From Moorella humiferrea (lineage in GTDB: Bacteria > Bacillota > DSM-521 > Neomoorellales > Neomoorellaceae), in contig NZ_CP136419.1 of the NCBI RefSeq assembly GCF_039233145.1, positions 780,001 through 844,000 of the forward strand: DNA of 64,000 nt. The letters run 5' to 3'. The notes below the pieces were generated by a model. That model was given only the letters and a program-made list of their open reading frames with translations, was not told the origin of the DNA and did no database searches. The position numbers and the translations under genes are program-made. Position 1 is the first letter of the stretch. Every line of letters begins with the position of its first letter. Shown here piece by piece: positions 17,685-26,354 of this stretch.

Positions 17685-19757
17685 ATGGCGGCAAATACCG
17701 GCCTGTTGGGCGTCTTAAGGCGCCTCAACCCCTATAACGACATCCTGGTGGCGGCCCTGGTCCTGGGGGTGGTAATGCTCATCGTCGTCCCCGTCAGCCC
17801 CCTGGTCATGGACATCCTCCTCGTCGTCAACATCGGCGTCAGCATGATCATCCTCCTGACCACCATGTTCGTCGGCCGCAGCCTGGATTTTTCCGTTTTT
17901 CCGTCCCTTTTGCTGGTCGTCACCCTTTTCCGCCTGTCGCTAAACATTTCCTCCACCCGCCTTATCTTAAGCCGGGCTGATGCCGGCCATGTCATCGAAA
18001 CCTTCGGCAGCTTCGTGGTGCGGGGCAACTATATCGTCGGTTTTATCATTTTTATTATCATTACCATTATCCAGTTTATCGTCATCACCAACGGCGCCCA
18101 GCGGGTGGCCGAAGTGGCGGCGCGCTTCACCCTGGACGCTATGCCCGGCAAGCAGATGAGCATCGACGCCGATCTCAACGCCGGCCTTTTGACCGAAGAG
18201 GAAGCCAGGGCCAAAAGGCGCGAGCTCCAGCGGGAAGCCGATTTTTACGGCGCCATGGACGGCGCCAGCAAGTTCGTCCGGGGCGACGCCGTGGCCAGCC
18301 TGATTATTGTGGCCATTAACATCGTGGGCGGGCTGGCCATCGGCATGTGGCAGCTGAAGATGCCTTTCATGGAAGCCCTGCAGACCTATACCCGCCTGAC
18401 CATCGGCGACGGCCTGGTGAGCCAGCTGCCGGCCCTTATGGTGTCCACCGGCACGGGCATCCTGGTGACCCGTTCCGGTTCCGTTGACAACTTCGGCAAA
18501 GAGGTAATAGCCCAGCTGACGGGCTTTCCCCGCATCGCCGCCCTGGTGGCCGCCATCCTTTTCCTCATGGGGCTTTTGCCGGGAATGCCCCATTTGACCT
18601 TTTTCATCCTGGCCGGCGGCACCGGGTACGCGGCCTATGCCCTGGCCCGGGAGGAAAAATTGGAGGGACGGCGCCGTGAGGAAAGGGCTGCCGCCCAGAA
18701 GACGGCGCCGCGCCAGCCGGAAAACGTCTTAAGCCTTTTTCAGGTGGACCCCCTGGAGGTGGAAATCGGCTACGGCCTTATCCCCCTGGCCGACGAAAGT
18801 GCGGGCGGAGATCTTTTGGACCGTCTGGCCGCCGTGCGGCGTCAGTGCGCCACCGAAATGGGCATTTATGTCAGGCCCATCCGCATCCGGGACAACCTGC
18901 AGCTGCCCCCCAACAGCTACATCTTTAAGTTGCGGGGCGTGGAAGCGGCGCGGGGCGAAATCCAACCGAACTATCTCCTGGCTATGAACCCCGCCGGCAG
19001 TGAGGGGCCGCCGGAGGGAATACCAACCAGGGAGCCTACCTTCGGCCTGCCGGCCTGGTGGGTGCCGGCGGCCAGGCGCCAGGAAGCGGAGCTGGCCGGG
19101 TTTACCGTGGTCGACGCCACTACTGTACTCATCACCCATCTTACGGAGTTTATCAAGGCCCATGCTGACGAACTCATGGGACGCCAGGAAACCCGGGAGC
19201 TTTTAGACAAGGTCAAGGAAACCAATCCGGCAGTGGTGGAAGAGCTGGTACCCAACCTTCTATCCGTCGGCGAGGTGCAGAAGGTGCTGGCCGGTCTTTT
19301 ACAGGAACAGGTGCCCATTCGCGACCTCGTCGGCATCCTGGAGGCCCTAGCCGACGCCGCCCGTACCAGCCGGGATCCCGACTACCTCCTGGGGGCGGCG
19401 CGTCAGGCCCTGAGTCGTACCATCAGCCGCCAGTACGCCCGGGACGGCAAAATTACCGCCGTCACCCTCCATCCCCAGCTGGAGCAGAGGGTGGCCGAGG
19501 CCGTCCAGCCGACCTCCCAGGGGGCTTTTCCGGCCCTGGGTCCGGAGGAGGCCCGGGAGCTCTTGAACAGGGTGGGCCGGGCCGTGGAAAAGGCGGCCGT
19601 CGGCGGCGTCCAGCCGGTGCTCTTATGCTCGGCCAGGGTTCGCCTGCCCCTGCGGCGGCTGCTTAAACGCTCTTTTCCTTACCTGCCGGTTCTGGCCTAT
19701 AACGAGCTGGAACCGGGGATGGAAGTTGAAGCCGTGGAGGCGGTGAACCTGGCATGA
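17685..19757 (+). CDS. flhA: Flagellar export gate protein FlhA
   Basis: 690 residues from ATG 17685 behind TTGGAGGAAATACAG. An in-frame extension back to 17436 would translate the repeat element and is rejected. Eight membrane helices fill the first 320 residues. The FHIPEP signature region 'TLFRLSLNISSTRLIL' is present, and the large cytoplasmic domain that forms the nonameric ring and docks chaperones follows. The stop overlaps flhF. Confidence 0.96.
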   Translation: MAANTGLLGVLRRLNPYNDILVAALVLGVVMLIVVPVSPLVMDILLVVNIGVSMIILLTTMFVGRSLDFSVFPSLLLVVTLFRLSLNISSTRLILSRADAGHVIETFGSFVVRGNYIVGFIIFIIITIIQFIVITNGAQRVAEVAARFTLDAMPGKQMSIDADLNAGLLTEEEARAKRRELQREADFYGAMDGASKFVRGDAVASLIIVAINIVGGLAIGMWQLKMPFMEALQTYTRLTIGDGLVSQLPALMVSTGTGILVTRSGSVDNFGKEVIAQLTGFPRIAALVAAILFLMGLLPGMPHLTFFILAGGTGYAAYALAREEKLEGRRREERAAAQKTAPRQPENVLSLFQVDPLEVEIGYGLIPLADESAGGDLLDRLAAVRRQCATEMGIYVRPIRIRDNLQLPPNSYIFKLRGVEAARGEIQPNYLLAMNPAGSEGPPEGIPTREPTFGLPAWWVPAARRQEAELAGFTVVDATTVLITHLTEFIKAHADELMGRQETRELLDKVKETNPAVVEELVPNLLSVGEVQKVLAGLLQEQVPIRDLVGILEALADAARTSRDPDYLLGAARQALSRTISRQYARDGKITAVTLHPQLEQRVAEAVQPTSQGAFPALGPEEARELLNRVGRAVEKAAVGGVQPVLLCSARVRLPLRRLLKRSFPYLPVLAYNELEPGMEVEAVEAVNLA

Positions 19758-20905
19758 AGATAAAGCGCTATCTCGCCCGCGACATGCAGGAAGCATATCT
19801 CGCCATTCGCCGTGACCTGGGGCCGGACGCGGTGATCGTGGCCACCCGCCGGGTACGCCAGCCGGGCTGGCGGGGCTTTTTTCAGCCGCCCCGCCTGGAG
19901 GTCACGGCTGCCGTGGAGGAAGGCGAAGGGAGAACCCCTTCCCGGCCGCCCGGACCCGCTGCGCCTGGTCAGGGAGCCGGGAACGGAAGCGACACGGGCG
20001 GCAGGGCGGCGGGATATGGTGATGCCGGCGGCCGCGGCGGCCTGGAGGCCCTCCAGCGGGAATTGGCCGACATCAAGGCCGCCCTGCACCGCCTGGTCCG
20101 CCCCGCCCATTCCCAGCTTCCCGAACACCTGCAGGACCTGCGGCAGCGCCTGCTGGAACAGGAACTGGGAGAAGAAGTGGTGACCGCCCTTTTAAAGGGT
20201 TTAGAGGAGGCGGGACGGGAAGTTGTGGGAGAAGTGGTCTTAAGCCGCTTGAATGAGCACCTTGCACCCCTAATGGCGCCGTTTTCAGAAAAGCGGGTTC
20301 AGGCCTTTGTCGGCCCTACGGGTGTGGGCAAGACCACCACCCTGGCCAAGATCGCGGCCCGCTACAGCCTTTATCAAAATAAAAAGGTCGGGCTCATCAC
20401 CCTGGATACCTACCGCATCGGCGCCGTGGACCAGCTTAAGACCTATGGGGAGATAATGGGCCTGCCCCTGGAAGTGGCCATGACGCCGCGGGAGTTGCGG
20501 GCTGCTTTAGAAAACCTGCAGGGATGCGACGTGGTGTTGATAGATACCGCCGGCCGGGCGCCGGAAAATAAAGCCATGCTGGCGGAAACCCGGGGGTTCC
20601 TGGAAGTCGTACCCGACGCGGAAGTTTTCCTGGTGTTAAGCTGCGCTACGAGGCTTAAGGATCAGCTCCAGGCCGTTGATAACTTCCGGAGCTTGAAATA
20701 CGGCCGCCTTATTTTCACCAAACTGGACGAAACGAATTGCCCGGGTGCTGTCATGGCGGTGGCGGCGGCGGCAGGGGTGCCTGTGGCCTACCTAGCGACG
20801 GGACAGGACGTGCCCGACGACCTCGAAAAGGCGGAACCCTATCTCCTGGCCCGGCGCATATGGGAAGCGGTGGTGCAAGATGGATCAGGCGGCCGGGTTG
20901 CGTAG
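19754..20905 (+). CDS. flhF: Flagellar SRP-type GTPase FlhF
   Basis: 383 residues, ATGA overlap with flhA. A variable N-terminal part is followed by an SRP-GTPase NG domain: 'VGPTGVGKTTTLAKIAARY', 'DTYRIGAVDQLKTYGEIMGLPL', 'LIDTAGR' and 'TKLDE'. FlhF sets flagellar number and place together with FlhG, encoded next with a 26-base overlap. Confidence 0.95.
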   Translation: MKIKRYLARDMQEAYLAIRRDLGPDAVIVATRRVRQPGWRGFFQPPRLEVTAAVEEGEGRTPSRPPGPAAPGQGAGNGSDTGGRAAGYGDAGGRGGLEALQRELADIKAALHRLVRPAHSQLPEHLQDLRQRLLEQELGEEVVTALLKGLEEAGREVVGEVVLSRLNEHLAPLMAPFSEKRVQAFVGPTGVGKTTTLAKIAARYSLYQNKKVGLITLDTYRIGAVDQLKTYGEIMGLPLEVAMTPRELRAALENLQGCDVVLIDTAGRAPENKAMLAETRGFLEVVPDAEVFLVLSCATRLKDQLQAVDNFRSLKYGRLIFTKLDETNCPGAVMAVAAAAGVPVAYLATGQDVPDDLEKAEPYLLARRIWEAVVQDGSGGRVA

Positions 20906-21719
20906 GCTGGTGTCGGAGCGACGGCAGGACGCCGCGCGGGTTATTGCCATAGCCAGCGGCAAAGGCGGCGTGGGCAAGACCAACATCGCCGTGAATCTGG
21001 GGCTGATCCTTGCCCGCCAGGGGCGGCGGACCCTCCTTTTCGACGCCGATCTGGGCCTGGCCAACGTGGACATCCTCCTGGGGCTCATTCCCCGTTACAG
21101 CTTAAAGGACGTCGTCGGCGGAGAGCGTAGGTTAGAAGAAATCATCGTCTGCGGTCCCCACGGGCTTCTCTTGGTGCCGGGGGCTTCGGGCGTCCAGGAG
21201 CTGGCCGATTTGGCGCCGCCGATCCGGGACCGGCTTATAGGGGAGTTGACATCCCTAGCCATGGGACTGGACGTCATTCTGGTTGATGCCGGTGCCGGCA
21301 TCAACAGGACGGTGCTGAGCTTTGCGGCGGCCGCCGGCGAAGCTATTGTCGTGGCCATGCCCGAACCCACTTCCATAACTGATGCCTACGGCCTGATTAA
21401 AGGACTTTATCGTTTAAACGTAACCATGCATTTGCTCATCAACCGGGCGGGATGGACGGAGGGCCGTCAGGCCGCCGACCGTCTCCGGGGTGCCTGCCAA
21501 CGTTTTTTACAGCTGGATCTGCCCCTTTTAGGGATCATCCCTGAAGACCCCAGGGTGGGTCAGGCGGTGCGGCGCCAGCAGCCCTTCTGCCAGGCGTATC
21601 CCACCTGCCCGGCCGCCCGGGCCCTGGAAGAAGCCGCCGCGAGGCTCTGGGGTAAAGAACTTCCGCCGAACCGTGGCGGCGGCTTCTGGCAGCGCTTGAG
21701 CCGGCTGCTGGGCAGGTAG
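20880..21719 (+). CDS. flhG: MinD-like ATPase FlhG (YlxH)
   Basis: 279 residues. Deviant Walker A 'SGKGGVGKTNIAVNLG', 'DADLGLANVDILLG' and the FlhG-style start 'LRRLVSERRQDAARVIAIASGKGG' identify it. It activates FlhF GTPase and limits flagellar number. It overlaps the end of flhF, indicating translational coupling. Confidence 0.94.
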   Translation: MDQAAGLRRLVSERRQDAARVIAIASGKGGVGKTNIAVNLGLILARQGRRTLLFDADLGLANVDILLGLIPRYSLKDVVGGERRLEEIIVCGPHGLLLVPGASGVQELADLAPPIRDRLIGELTSLAMGLDVILVDAGAGINRTVLSFAAAAGEAIVVAMPEPTSITDAYGLIKGLYRLNVTMHLLINRAGWTEGRQAADRLRGACQRFLQLDLPLLGIIPEDPRVGQAVRRQQPFCQAYPTCPAARALEEAAARLWGKELPPNRGGGFWQRLSRLLGR

Positions 21720-21734
21720 GAAGGGAGGCTTATT

Positions 21735-22403
21735 GTGGCCAGACCGAATTTTATAGCTGTAAACCTGCCGGTAATAATTAAAACTTCCGGCAGGGACGTT
21801 CGTACCATCGTCCAGGATACCCGGGAAGACGGCTTTGCCGTCCTGGCGCCGGCAGGGGAGGAGGTGGTCCTCCTGCCGGGTGAGGAGATTTTGGTGGTCT
21901 GCAACCGCCAGGATGCCCGTTATGAATTTGCGACCAAGGTACAGCGTTTCGTGCCCGAAGAACCTCCCCTTTACTATCTGGCCTATCCCGAAGAATACCG
22001 GCGGATTCAGGTGCGCTCCCACGTGCGTGCCAGGGCGGCCCTGGACGTGCGTTACGCCCCCTGGCCCGCGGAAGACTGGCCCCACCGTCCGCCCCGAGCC
22101 TGTGCCAGGGGGGTGACGGTAGATATAAGCGGCGGGGGAGCCCAGCTGGTTCTGCGGGAACCCATGGTTCCCGGCGACCTCCTTTATCTCGAAATCTGCC
22201 TGCCGGGAAGCCGCCGCGCGCCCCTGCATCTTGCGGGCCGGGTAAAAAGGGTGGCCCCGAGGGAAATAGACGGCGAGAGGCGCTATGAAGTCGGGGTGGC
22301 CTTTGAAGCTTTGAGCGAGAGGCAGGAGGATGAAATCGTGGCCTTCGTCTTCCGGCGGCTGCTGGAAGAAAGGCGCCGGGGAGGCTGGGAACATGGCAGT
22401 TAG
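21735..22403 (+). CDS. YcgR/MotI-type PilZ c-di-GMP receptor
   Basis: 222 residues, GTG start after GGGAGGC. The N-terminal half matches the YcgR_2 beta domain ('TIVQDTREDGFAVLAPAGEEVVLLPGEEI'). The C-terminal PilZ domain has the c-di-GMP motifs RRIQVR (about residues 96-101) and D-I-S-G-G-G (about 132-137). When bound to c-di-GMP such proteins brake the stator. Its place between flhG and the sigma factor, in an operon led by a c-di-GMP riboswitch, points to two levels of control by one messenger. It overlaps the next gene by 11 bases. Confidence 0.87.
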   Translation: MARPNFIAVNLPVIIKTSGRDVRTIVQDTREDGFAVLAPAGEEVVLLPGEEILVVCNRQDARYEFATKVQRFVPEEPPLYYLAYPEEYRRIQVRSHVRARAALDVRYAPWPAEDWPHRPPRACARGVTVDISGGGAQLVLREPMVPGDLLYLEICLPGSRRAPLHLAGRVKRVAPREIDGERRYEVGVAFEALSERQEDEIVAFVFRRLLEERRRGGWEHGS

Positions 22404-23151
22404 GGACGGCGCCGTCTGGCAGGCCTACCTGGACCGCCGGGACGAAGATAGACGGCGGGAACTGGTGCTTAAATACCTGCCCCTGGTGAAACAGCAGGTG
22501 GGCCGCCTGGTCGTTAAACCGCCGCGGCACCTTGACCAGGAGGACCTGTTGGGCTACGGCATTGTCGGCCTCATGGAGGCCATCGACCGCTACGATCCTT
22601 CCCGCGGCGTCAGCTTTGAATACTTCGCAGCCATGCGCATCCGCGGCGCCATCCTCGACGCCCTGCGCCGGTCCCACTGGGCCCCCCGCACCCTGGTGGA
22701 AAGGCTGCGCCGGGTAAGCTCTGTATACCGGCGGCTGGAGCAGGTTCAGGGGAGCGACGTGAAGGACGAGGCGGTGGCAGCGGCGGCGGGTATAAGCGTG
22801 GAGGAACTCCACGACCTGCTGGAAAGGGGTTCCCAGATGGCCATCCTTTCCCTGGAAGACTTCCTTTTCGACCGGGAAGGGGAGGAAGGGGCCACCCGGG
22901 GGGAAATGCTCGCCGACCCTTTCAGCCCCGACCCCGCCGGGCGCTACGAGCAGAAGGAACTCCGCCGCGCCCTTATAGAAGGCCTTAAAGCATTGAACGA
23001 AAAGGATCGCCTGGTCCTTACCCTTTATTATTATGAAGGTTTAACGTTAAAGGAAATCGGTAAAATCCTCGGCGTCTCCGAATCCCGGGCCTGCCAGCTG
23101 CACGGCCGGGCCATATTAAACCTGCGCAGATACCTCGCCGATTTTATGTAG
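22393..23151 (+). CDS. fliA: RNA polymerase sigma-28 factor (FliA/SigD/WhiG type)
   Basis: 252 residues from ATG 22393. Region 2 'LVKQQVGRLVVKPPRHLDQEDLLGYGIVGLMEAIDRYDPSRGVSFEYFAAMRIRGAILDALR' type core and region 4 'YEGLTLKEIGKILGVSESRACQLHGRAI' are intact. It should drive late flagellar genes (flagellin, chemotaxis). I did not find a convincing sigma-28 promoter inside the window. Confidence 0.94.
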   Translation: MAVRDGAVWQAYLDRRDEDRRRELVLKYLPLVKQQVGRLVVKPPRHLDQEDLLGYGIVGLMEAIDRYDPSRGVSFEYFAAMRIRGAILDALRRSHWAPRTLVERLRRVSSVYRRLEQVQGSDVKDEAVAAAAGISVEELHDLLERGSQMAILSLEDFLFDREGEEGATRGEMLADPFSPDPAGRYEQKELRRALIEGLKALNEKDRLVLTLYYYEGLTLKEIGKILGVSESRACQLHGRAILNLRRYLADFM

Positions 23152-23162
23152 GTGATGGCAAA

Positions 23163-23531
23163 ATGGCCTATTTCTTGATAGTTACGGGCATCCTTCTCGT
23201 CGCAACATCGTTTTTGGCGGCCCTGAGGCTAAAAGATGGCCTTTCAGGTGAAAACGGCTCCGGTATCAGCACCGCCAATACCGAGCTATTTGTACGCCTG
23301 GCCGCCCTGCAAAGGGAGGTGGAGGCCCTGAAAAAAACCGTGGCGGAATTGCAGGATGAACTTTATCTGGTGCCGTCCGAAGAAGAACTTCCCGGTAACG
23401 CCGCACCTTATGGGGCCGTCGCTGAGCAAATCCGGCAGGCCCACGCCGCCGGGGAAAGCATTGAAAGCCTGGCGCGACGCTTCGGCCGGGGAAAGGGGGA
23501 AATAGCATTAATCTTAAACTTGAAACGCTAA
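23163..23531 (+). CDS. Small membrane/coiled-coil protein in SwrB position
   Basis: 122 residues. One N-terminal membrane helix (about 3-20), a coiled coil (about 38-65) and a C-terminal helix-turn-helix-like segment 'AGESIESLARRFGRGKGEIALILNL'. The order sigD then a membrane/coiled-coil gene resembles Bacillus sigD-swrB, but sequence similarity to SwrB is not evident to me. Function not assigned. Confidence 0.7.
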   Translation: MAYFLIVTGILLVATSFLAALRLKDGLSGENGSGISTANTELFVRLAALQREVEALKKTVAELQDELYLVPSEEELPGNAAPYGAVAEQIRQAHAAGESIESLARRFGRGKGEIALILNLKR

Positions 23532-23953
23532 AAGCCAGAAGTTCGTTTTTAACCCCCTTCGGCTTTGGATTGGGCCTTGGCCTTCTTCTTTCAGGAATGC
23601 TGCTGCTGCCTTTTCAGCGGGGACCAACCAGGGAGGAAATAATCGCCCGGGCGCGGGACTACGGCATGGTTTTCCGGGAAGAAGTAGTGCCCTTCGCGCC
23701 CTCCGCTTATCAAAGCCAATCAACCCCCGCGCAGGAAAAAGGGGAGGACCCCCGGGGCGAGGTGCTGGTTACCATTCCGGCGGGGGTGGGCCTCGAAGAG
23801 ATTGCCGCCATTCTGGAAGAAAAGGGTGTGGCCGCGGCGGCGGCCTTCGAAGCGGAGGTGCGCCGCCAGGGCGTAACCCAGAAACTCAAGGCCGGTTCCT
23901 ATTACCTGCCCGCCGGAGACATCAAGGAGATTATCAGGCGGTTGACCGGTTAG
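23507..23953 (+). CDS. Membrane-anchored protein with YceG/MltG LysM-like domain, probable ATT start
   Basis: The coding frame continues upstream of the first canonical start codon (TTG 23570), which lacks a ribosome site. An ATT at 23507 has GGGGG seven bases before it and gives a normal N-in topology: a basic stretch, then a membrane helix (Leu/Gly-rich, to about residue 35). The C-terminal part 'VLVTIPAGVGLEEIAAILEEKGV' and 'LKAGSYYLPAGDIKEIIRRLTG' matches the LysM-like subdomain of MltG, without the catalytic lytic transglycosylase domain. It overlaps the previous gene by 25 bases. Confidence 0.6.
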   Translation: MNLKLETLKARSSFLTPFGFGLGLGLLLSGMLLLPFQRGPTREEIIARARDYGMVFREEVVPFAPSAYQSQSTPAQEKGEDPRGEVLVTIPAGVGLEEIAAILEEKGVAAAAAFEAEVRRQGVTQKLKAGSYYLPAGDIKEIIRRLTG

Positions 23954-24002
23954 GCGGCAAAAGCAGGCTGCGGAGATTGAATGGATTTGGAGGATGCTAG
24001 AG

Positions 24003-24056
24003 GGCTGGCATTTGTCTGGTGCGAGGACCATGGAGGGATGCCGGACAATGCCGGTC
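24003..24056 (+). repeat. Structured intergenic element, short copy C (leader of flgF-like gene)
   Basis: It begins with the same 13 bases as copy A (GGCTGGCATTTGT, 24003-24015). It folds by itself: 24003-24012 pairs with 24047-24056 and 24014-24019 with 24041-24046, with one bulged T at 24013. This makes a stem of about 16 pairs with a 21-base loop. It lies 33 bases before the TTG start of the next gene. It lacks the 59-base core of copies A and B, so it is either a reduced relative or a chance match of the 5' motif. Confidence 0.5.
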
Positions 24057-24088
24057 GAAGATAAAGCTATTTTGGAGGGGGGATACTA

Positions 24089-24853
24089 TTGTTAAGGGGA
24101 TTATATCTGGCCGCTACCGGCATGGTGGTCCAGGAAATACGCCAGGACGTTATCGCCAACAACCTGGCCAACGCGACCACCGGCGGCTACAAGGCCCAAA
24201 CGGCCGCCGTGGGCACCTTTCCGGAGATGCTGCTGCAGCGCATGGAGGAGGGGCGGAGCGCTCCCGTGGGTTATTTTGCCCCGGGAGTTATGCTCGACCA
24301 GATCTATACCAACTTTGCTCCCGGTCCCCTGGAAGAAACGAATCGTTCTACCGATCTCGCCCTGATAGACGCCCCAGGGGAGACGCCGGCTTTCTTCACC
24401 GTGCAAGCAGGGGATACCGAGGCCTATACCCGCAACGGCTCCTTTCATGTCGACGCCCGGGGTTTTCTGGTCACTGCGGAAGGATATCCGGTCCAGGGTG
24501 AGCGGGGGGCCGTTTACGTCGGTACGGCCGCCTTCAAGGTCGACGGTGACGGCCGCGTGCTGGTGGACGGTCAGGTGATCGATAGATTACGGGTGGTGAC
24601 CTTTCCCGGGGAGAACTTGCAGCTCCTCGAGGGCCGGGGCGACGGTCTGTTTTACGCACCCGCCGGGGTCCAGCCTCTGCCGGCGGCAGCGCAAATAAAA
24701 CAGGGCTGGTTGGAAAGGGCCAACGTGGACTTGGCCCGGGAAATGGTGGACATGCTGGCCGTCATGCGTATCTATGAAGCCAATCAAAAGGCCATCCAGG
24801 CCGCCGACCAGACCTTGGGCAAGAGCGTCAACGAGGTCGGGAGCCTGCGTTAG
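24089..24853 (+). CDS. flgF: Flagellar basal-body rod protein, FlgF/FlhO type
   Basis: 254 residues, TTG start behind GGAGGGGGG. N-terminus 'LYLAATGMVVQEIRQDVIANNLANATTGGYKAQ' and C-terminus 'ANVDLAREMVDMLAVMRIYEANQKAIQAADQTL' are the paired rod-protein halves. With the next gene it gives the distal rod pair (FlgF/FlgG, or FlhO/FlhP in Bacillus). The exact paralogue cannot be settled from sequence alone. Confidence 0.88.
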   Translation: MLRGLYLAATGMVVQEIRQDVIANNLANATTGGYKAQTAAVGTFPEMLLQRMEEGRSAPVGYFAPGVMLDQIYTNFAPGPLEETNRSTDLALIDAPGETPAFFTVQAGDTEAYTRNGSFHVDARGFLVTAEGYPVQGERGAVYVGTAAFKVDGDGRVLVDGQVIDRLRVVTFPGENLQLLEGRGDGLFYAPAGVQPLPAAAQIKQGWLERANVDLAREMVDMLAVMRIYEANQKAIQAADQTLGKSVNEVGSLR

Positions 24854-24920
24854 GTGTTATTTTGGCAGAAGCCGGTGCAGCCAGCCGAGGGGGCTTATGG
24901 CATTCGAGGAGGGTTAACGA

Positions 24921-25703
24921 ATGATCGGCGCATTATGGCGGGGCGCCAGCGGCATGCTGGCCCAACAGCTCGCTGTAGACAGTCTGGCCAACGACGTGGC
25001 CAATGTTAACACCACGGGATATAAACAGGGGCGGGTGGAGTTTGCCGACCTCATTTACCGTCCTATCGAGGAAATGGGGATGCCCGTAAACCGTATCCCG
25101 GAGGCCGCAACGCCGCCGGCCCTGGGGGCGGGGGTAAGGGTCGCGGCAATGGAGAAAGACTTCAGCCAGGGATCTTTAATCCATACAGGGGACCCCTTGA
25201 ACCTCGCCGTCCAGGGAGAAGGATTTTTCGCCGTCTACAGCCCGGGGGGAGAGCGGTTTTTGACCCGGGACGGCAATTTCCACCGCGACGCCGACGGCTT
25301 TTTGGTCAACGCCCGGGGTTATTATTTAGACGTGCCCTTTTCCCTGCCTCCGGAGGCGGAGAACGTCACCGTCTCCCCGGACGGTACGGTAACGGCAGTA
25401 ATTGACGGGATGCCCCAGGTGCTGGGAAACATCGACCTTTACACCGTCCCCAACCCGTCCGGGTTGGAAGGGGCGGGCGACAACCTTTTCCGGGAAACGG
25501 CGGCCAGCGGCCAGGCTGCTGCCGGCAGGCCGGGAACCCAGGGATTGGGCACCATTCGCTCCGGCTATTTGGAGGCGGCCAACGTCGACCTGGCAGCCGC
25601 TTTAACCCGCATGATTATGGCCCAGCGGGCCTATGAGGTCAATGCCCGTTCCGTGCGGCTGGCCGACGAGATGTGGGGCCTGGCCAACAGCCTGCGGCGT
25701 TAA
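24921..25703 (+). CDS. flgG: Flagellar distal rod protein, FlgG/FlhP type
   Basis: 260 residues. N-terminus 'LAVDSLANDVANVNTTGYKQGRVEFADLIYR', central 'GDPLNLAVQGEGFFAV' and C-terminus 'ANVDLAAALTRMIMAQRAYEVNARSVRLADEMWGLANSLR' are FlgG-like. ATG 24921 follows CGAGGAGGG. It ends seven bases from the convergent gene on the minus strand. Confidence 0.9.
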   Translation: MIGALWRGASGMLAQQLAVDSLANDVANVNTTGYKQGRVEFADLIYRPIEEMGMPVNRIPEAATPPALGAGVRVAAMEKDFSQGSLIHTGDPLNLAVQGEGFFAVYSPGGERFLTRDGNFHRDADGFLVNARGYYLDVPFSLPPEAENVTVSPDGTVTAVIDGMPQVLGNIDLYTVPNPSGLEGAGDNLFRETAASGQAAAGRPGTQGLGTIRSGYLEAANVDLAAALTRMIMAQRAYEVNARSVRLADEMWGLANSLRR

Positions 25704-25709
25704 AAATCA

Positions 25710-26270
25710 TTAAGTGTTCGCCGTTCTGGCTATTAAGGCCAGGCCGCGCCGGGCGCCTTTGTGCCCTGGGTCCTGCTCCAGGACAAAGGCATATTCGCGC
25801 CGTGCCGCCTCGAGTTTACCCAGGAGCAGATAGGTGGTGCCCAAGTTGACCCGGCCTTCCAGGAAGCCGGGCTTAATCCGGCGCACGCGGGTGAGATGGT
25901 AGCGGGCGGCGTTGAGGTTGCGGTTGTAGAGGAAAAACGTGCCTAGGTTGAAGTGGGCCAGGTAGTTTTCCGGATTGTTTACCAGGCTTTTTTCCCACAA
26001 GGCGATGGCGTGACCGATGTCACCCTGCTGCCAGGCCAGGCACCCCAGGTTGAAAAGGGCTTCCCAGCTTGTCGGATTTATTTCTAACGCGGCCCGGTAG
26101 AAAAAGGCGGCAAGGAAGGAACGCCCGCGGGTTAAGGCGACGTTGCCGGCCCGCAGACAGAGGGCGGCCTGACATATGGATTTCGTTTCTTCGGCTTCAT
26201 GGGTGCAGACGGGACAGTACCGCCATCCAGGCGGCAGGGGCCGTCCGCAGAGGGAACAGTAAAGCATCAT
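25710..26270 (-). CDS. Zinc-ribbon TPR protein, reversed inside the fla/che operon
   Basis: 186 residues. A two-CxxC zinc ribbon lies at the N-terminus ('LYCSLCGRPLPPGWRYCPVC'), and four or so tetratricopeptide repeats follow ('PTSWEALFNLGCLAWQQGDIGHAIALWEKSL', 'NYLAHFNLG..'). It is the only gene on the minus strand between 2351 and 30827. Its own Shine-Dalgarno (GGGAGG) lies just upstream at about 26276. A protein-binding role is likely, but the partner is unknown. Confidence 0.8.
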   Translation of the reverse strand: MMLYCSLCGRPLPPGWRYCPVCTHEAEETKSICQAALCLRAGNVALTRGRSFLAAFFYRAALEINPTSWEALFNLGCLAWQQGDIGHAIALWEKSLVNNPENYLAHFNLGTFFLYNRNLNAARYHLTRVRRIKPGFLEGRVNLGTTYLLLGKLEAARREYAFVLEQDPGHKGARRGLALIARTANT

Positions 26271-26354
26271 ACAACCTCCCGGGATAAATTCCTGTTGTAT
26301 TATGCCCCGGCGGATGCTAAAATATGTAAGTTAACCAGAAAAATGAAGGAACGG

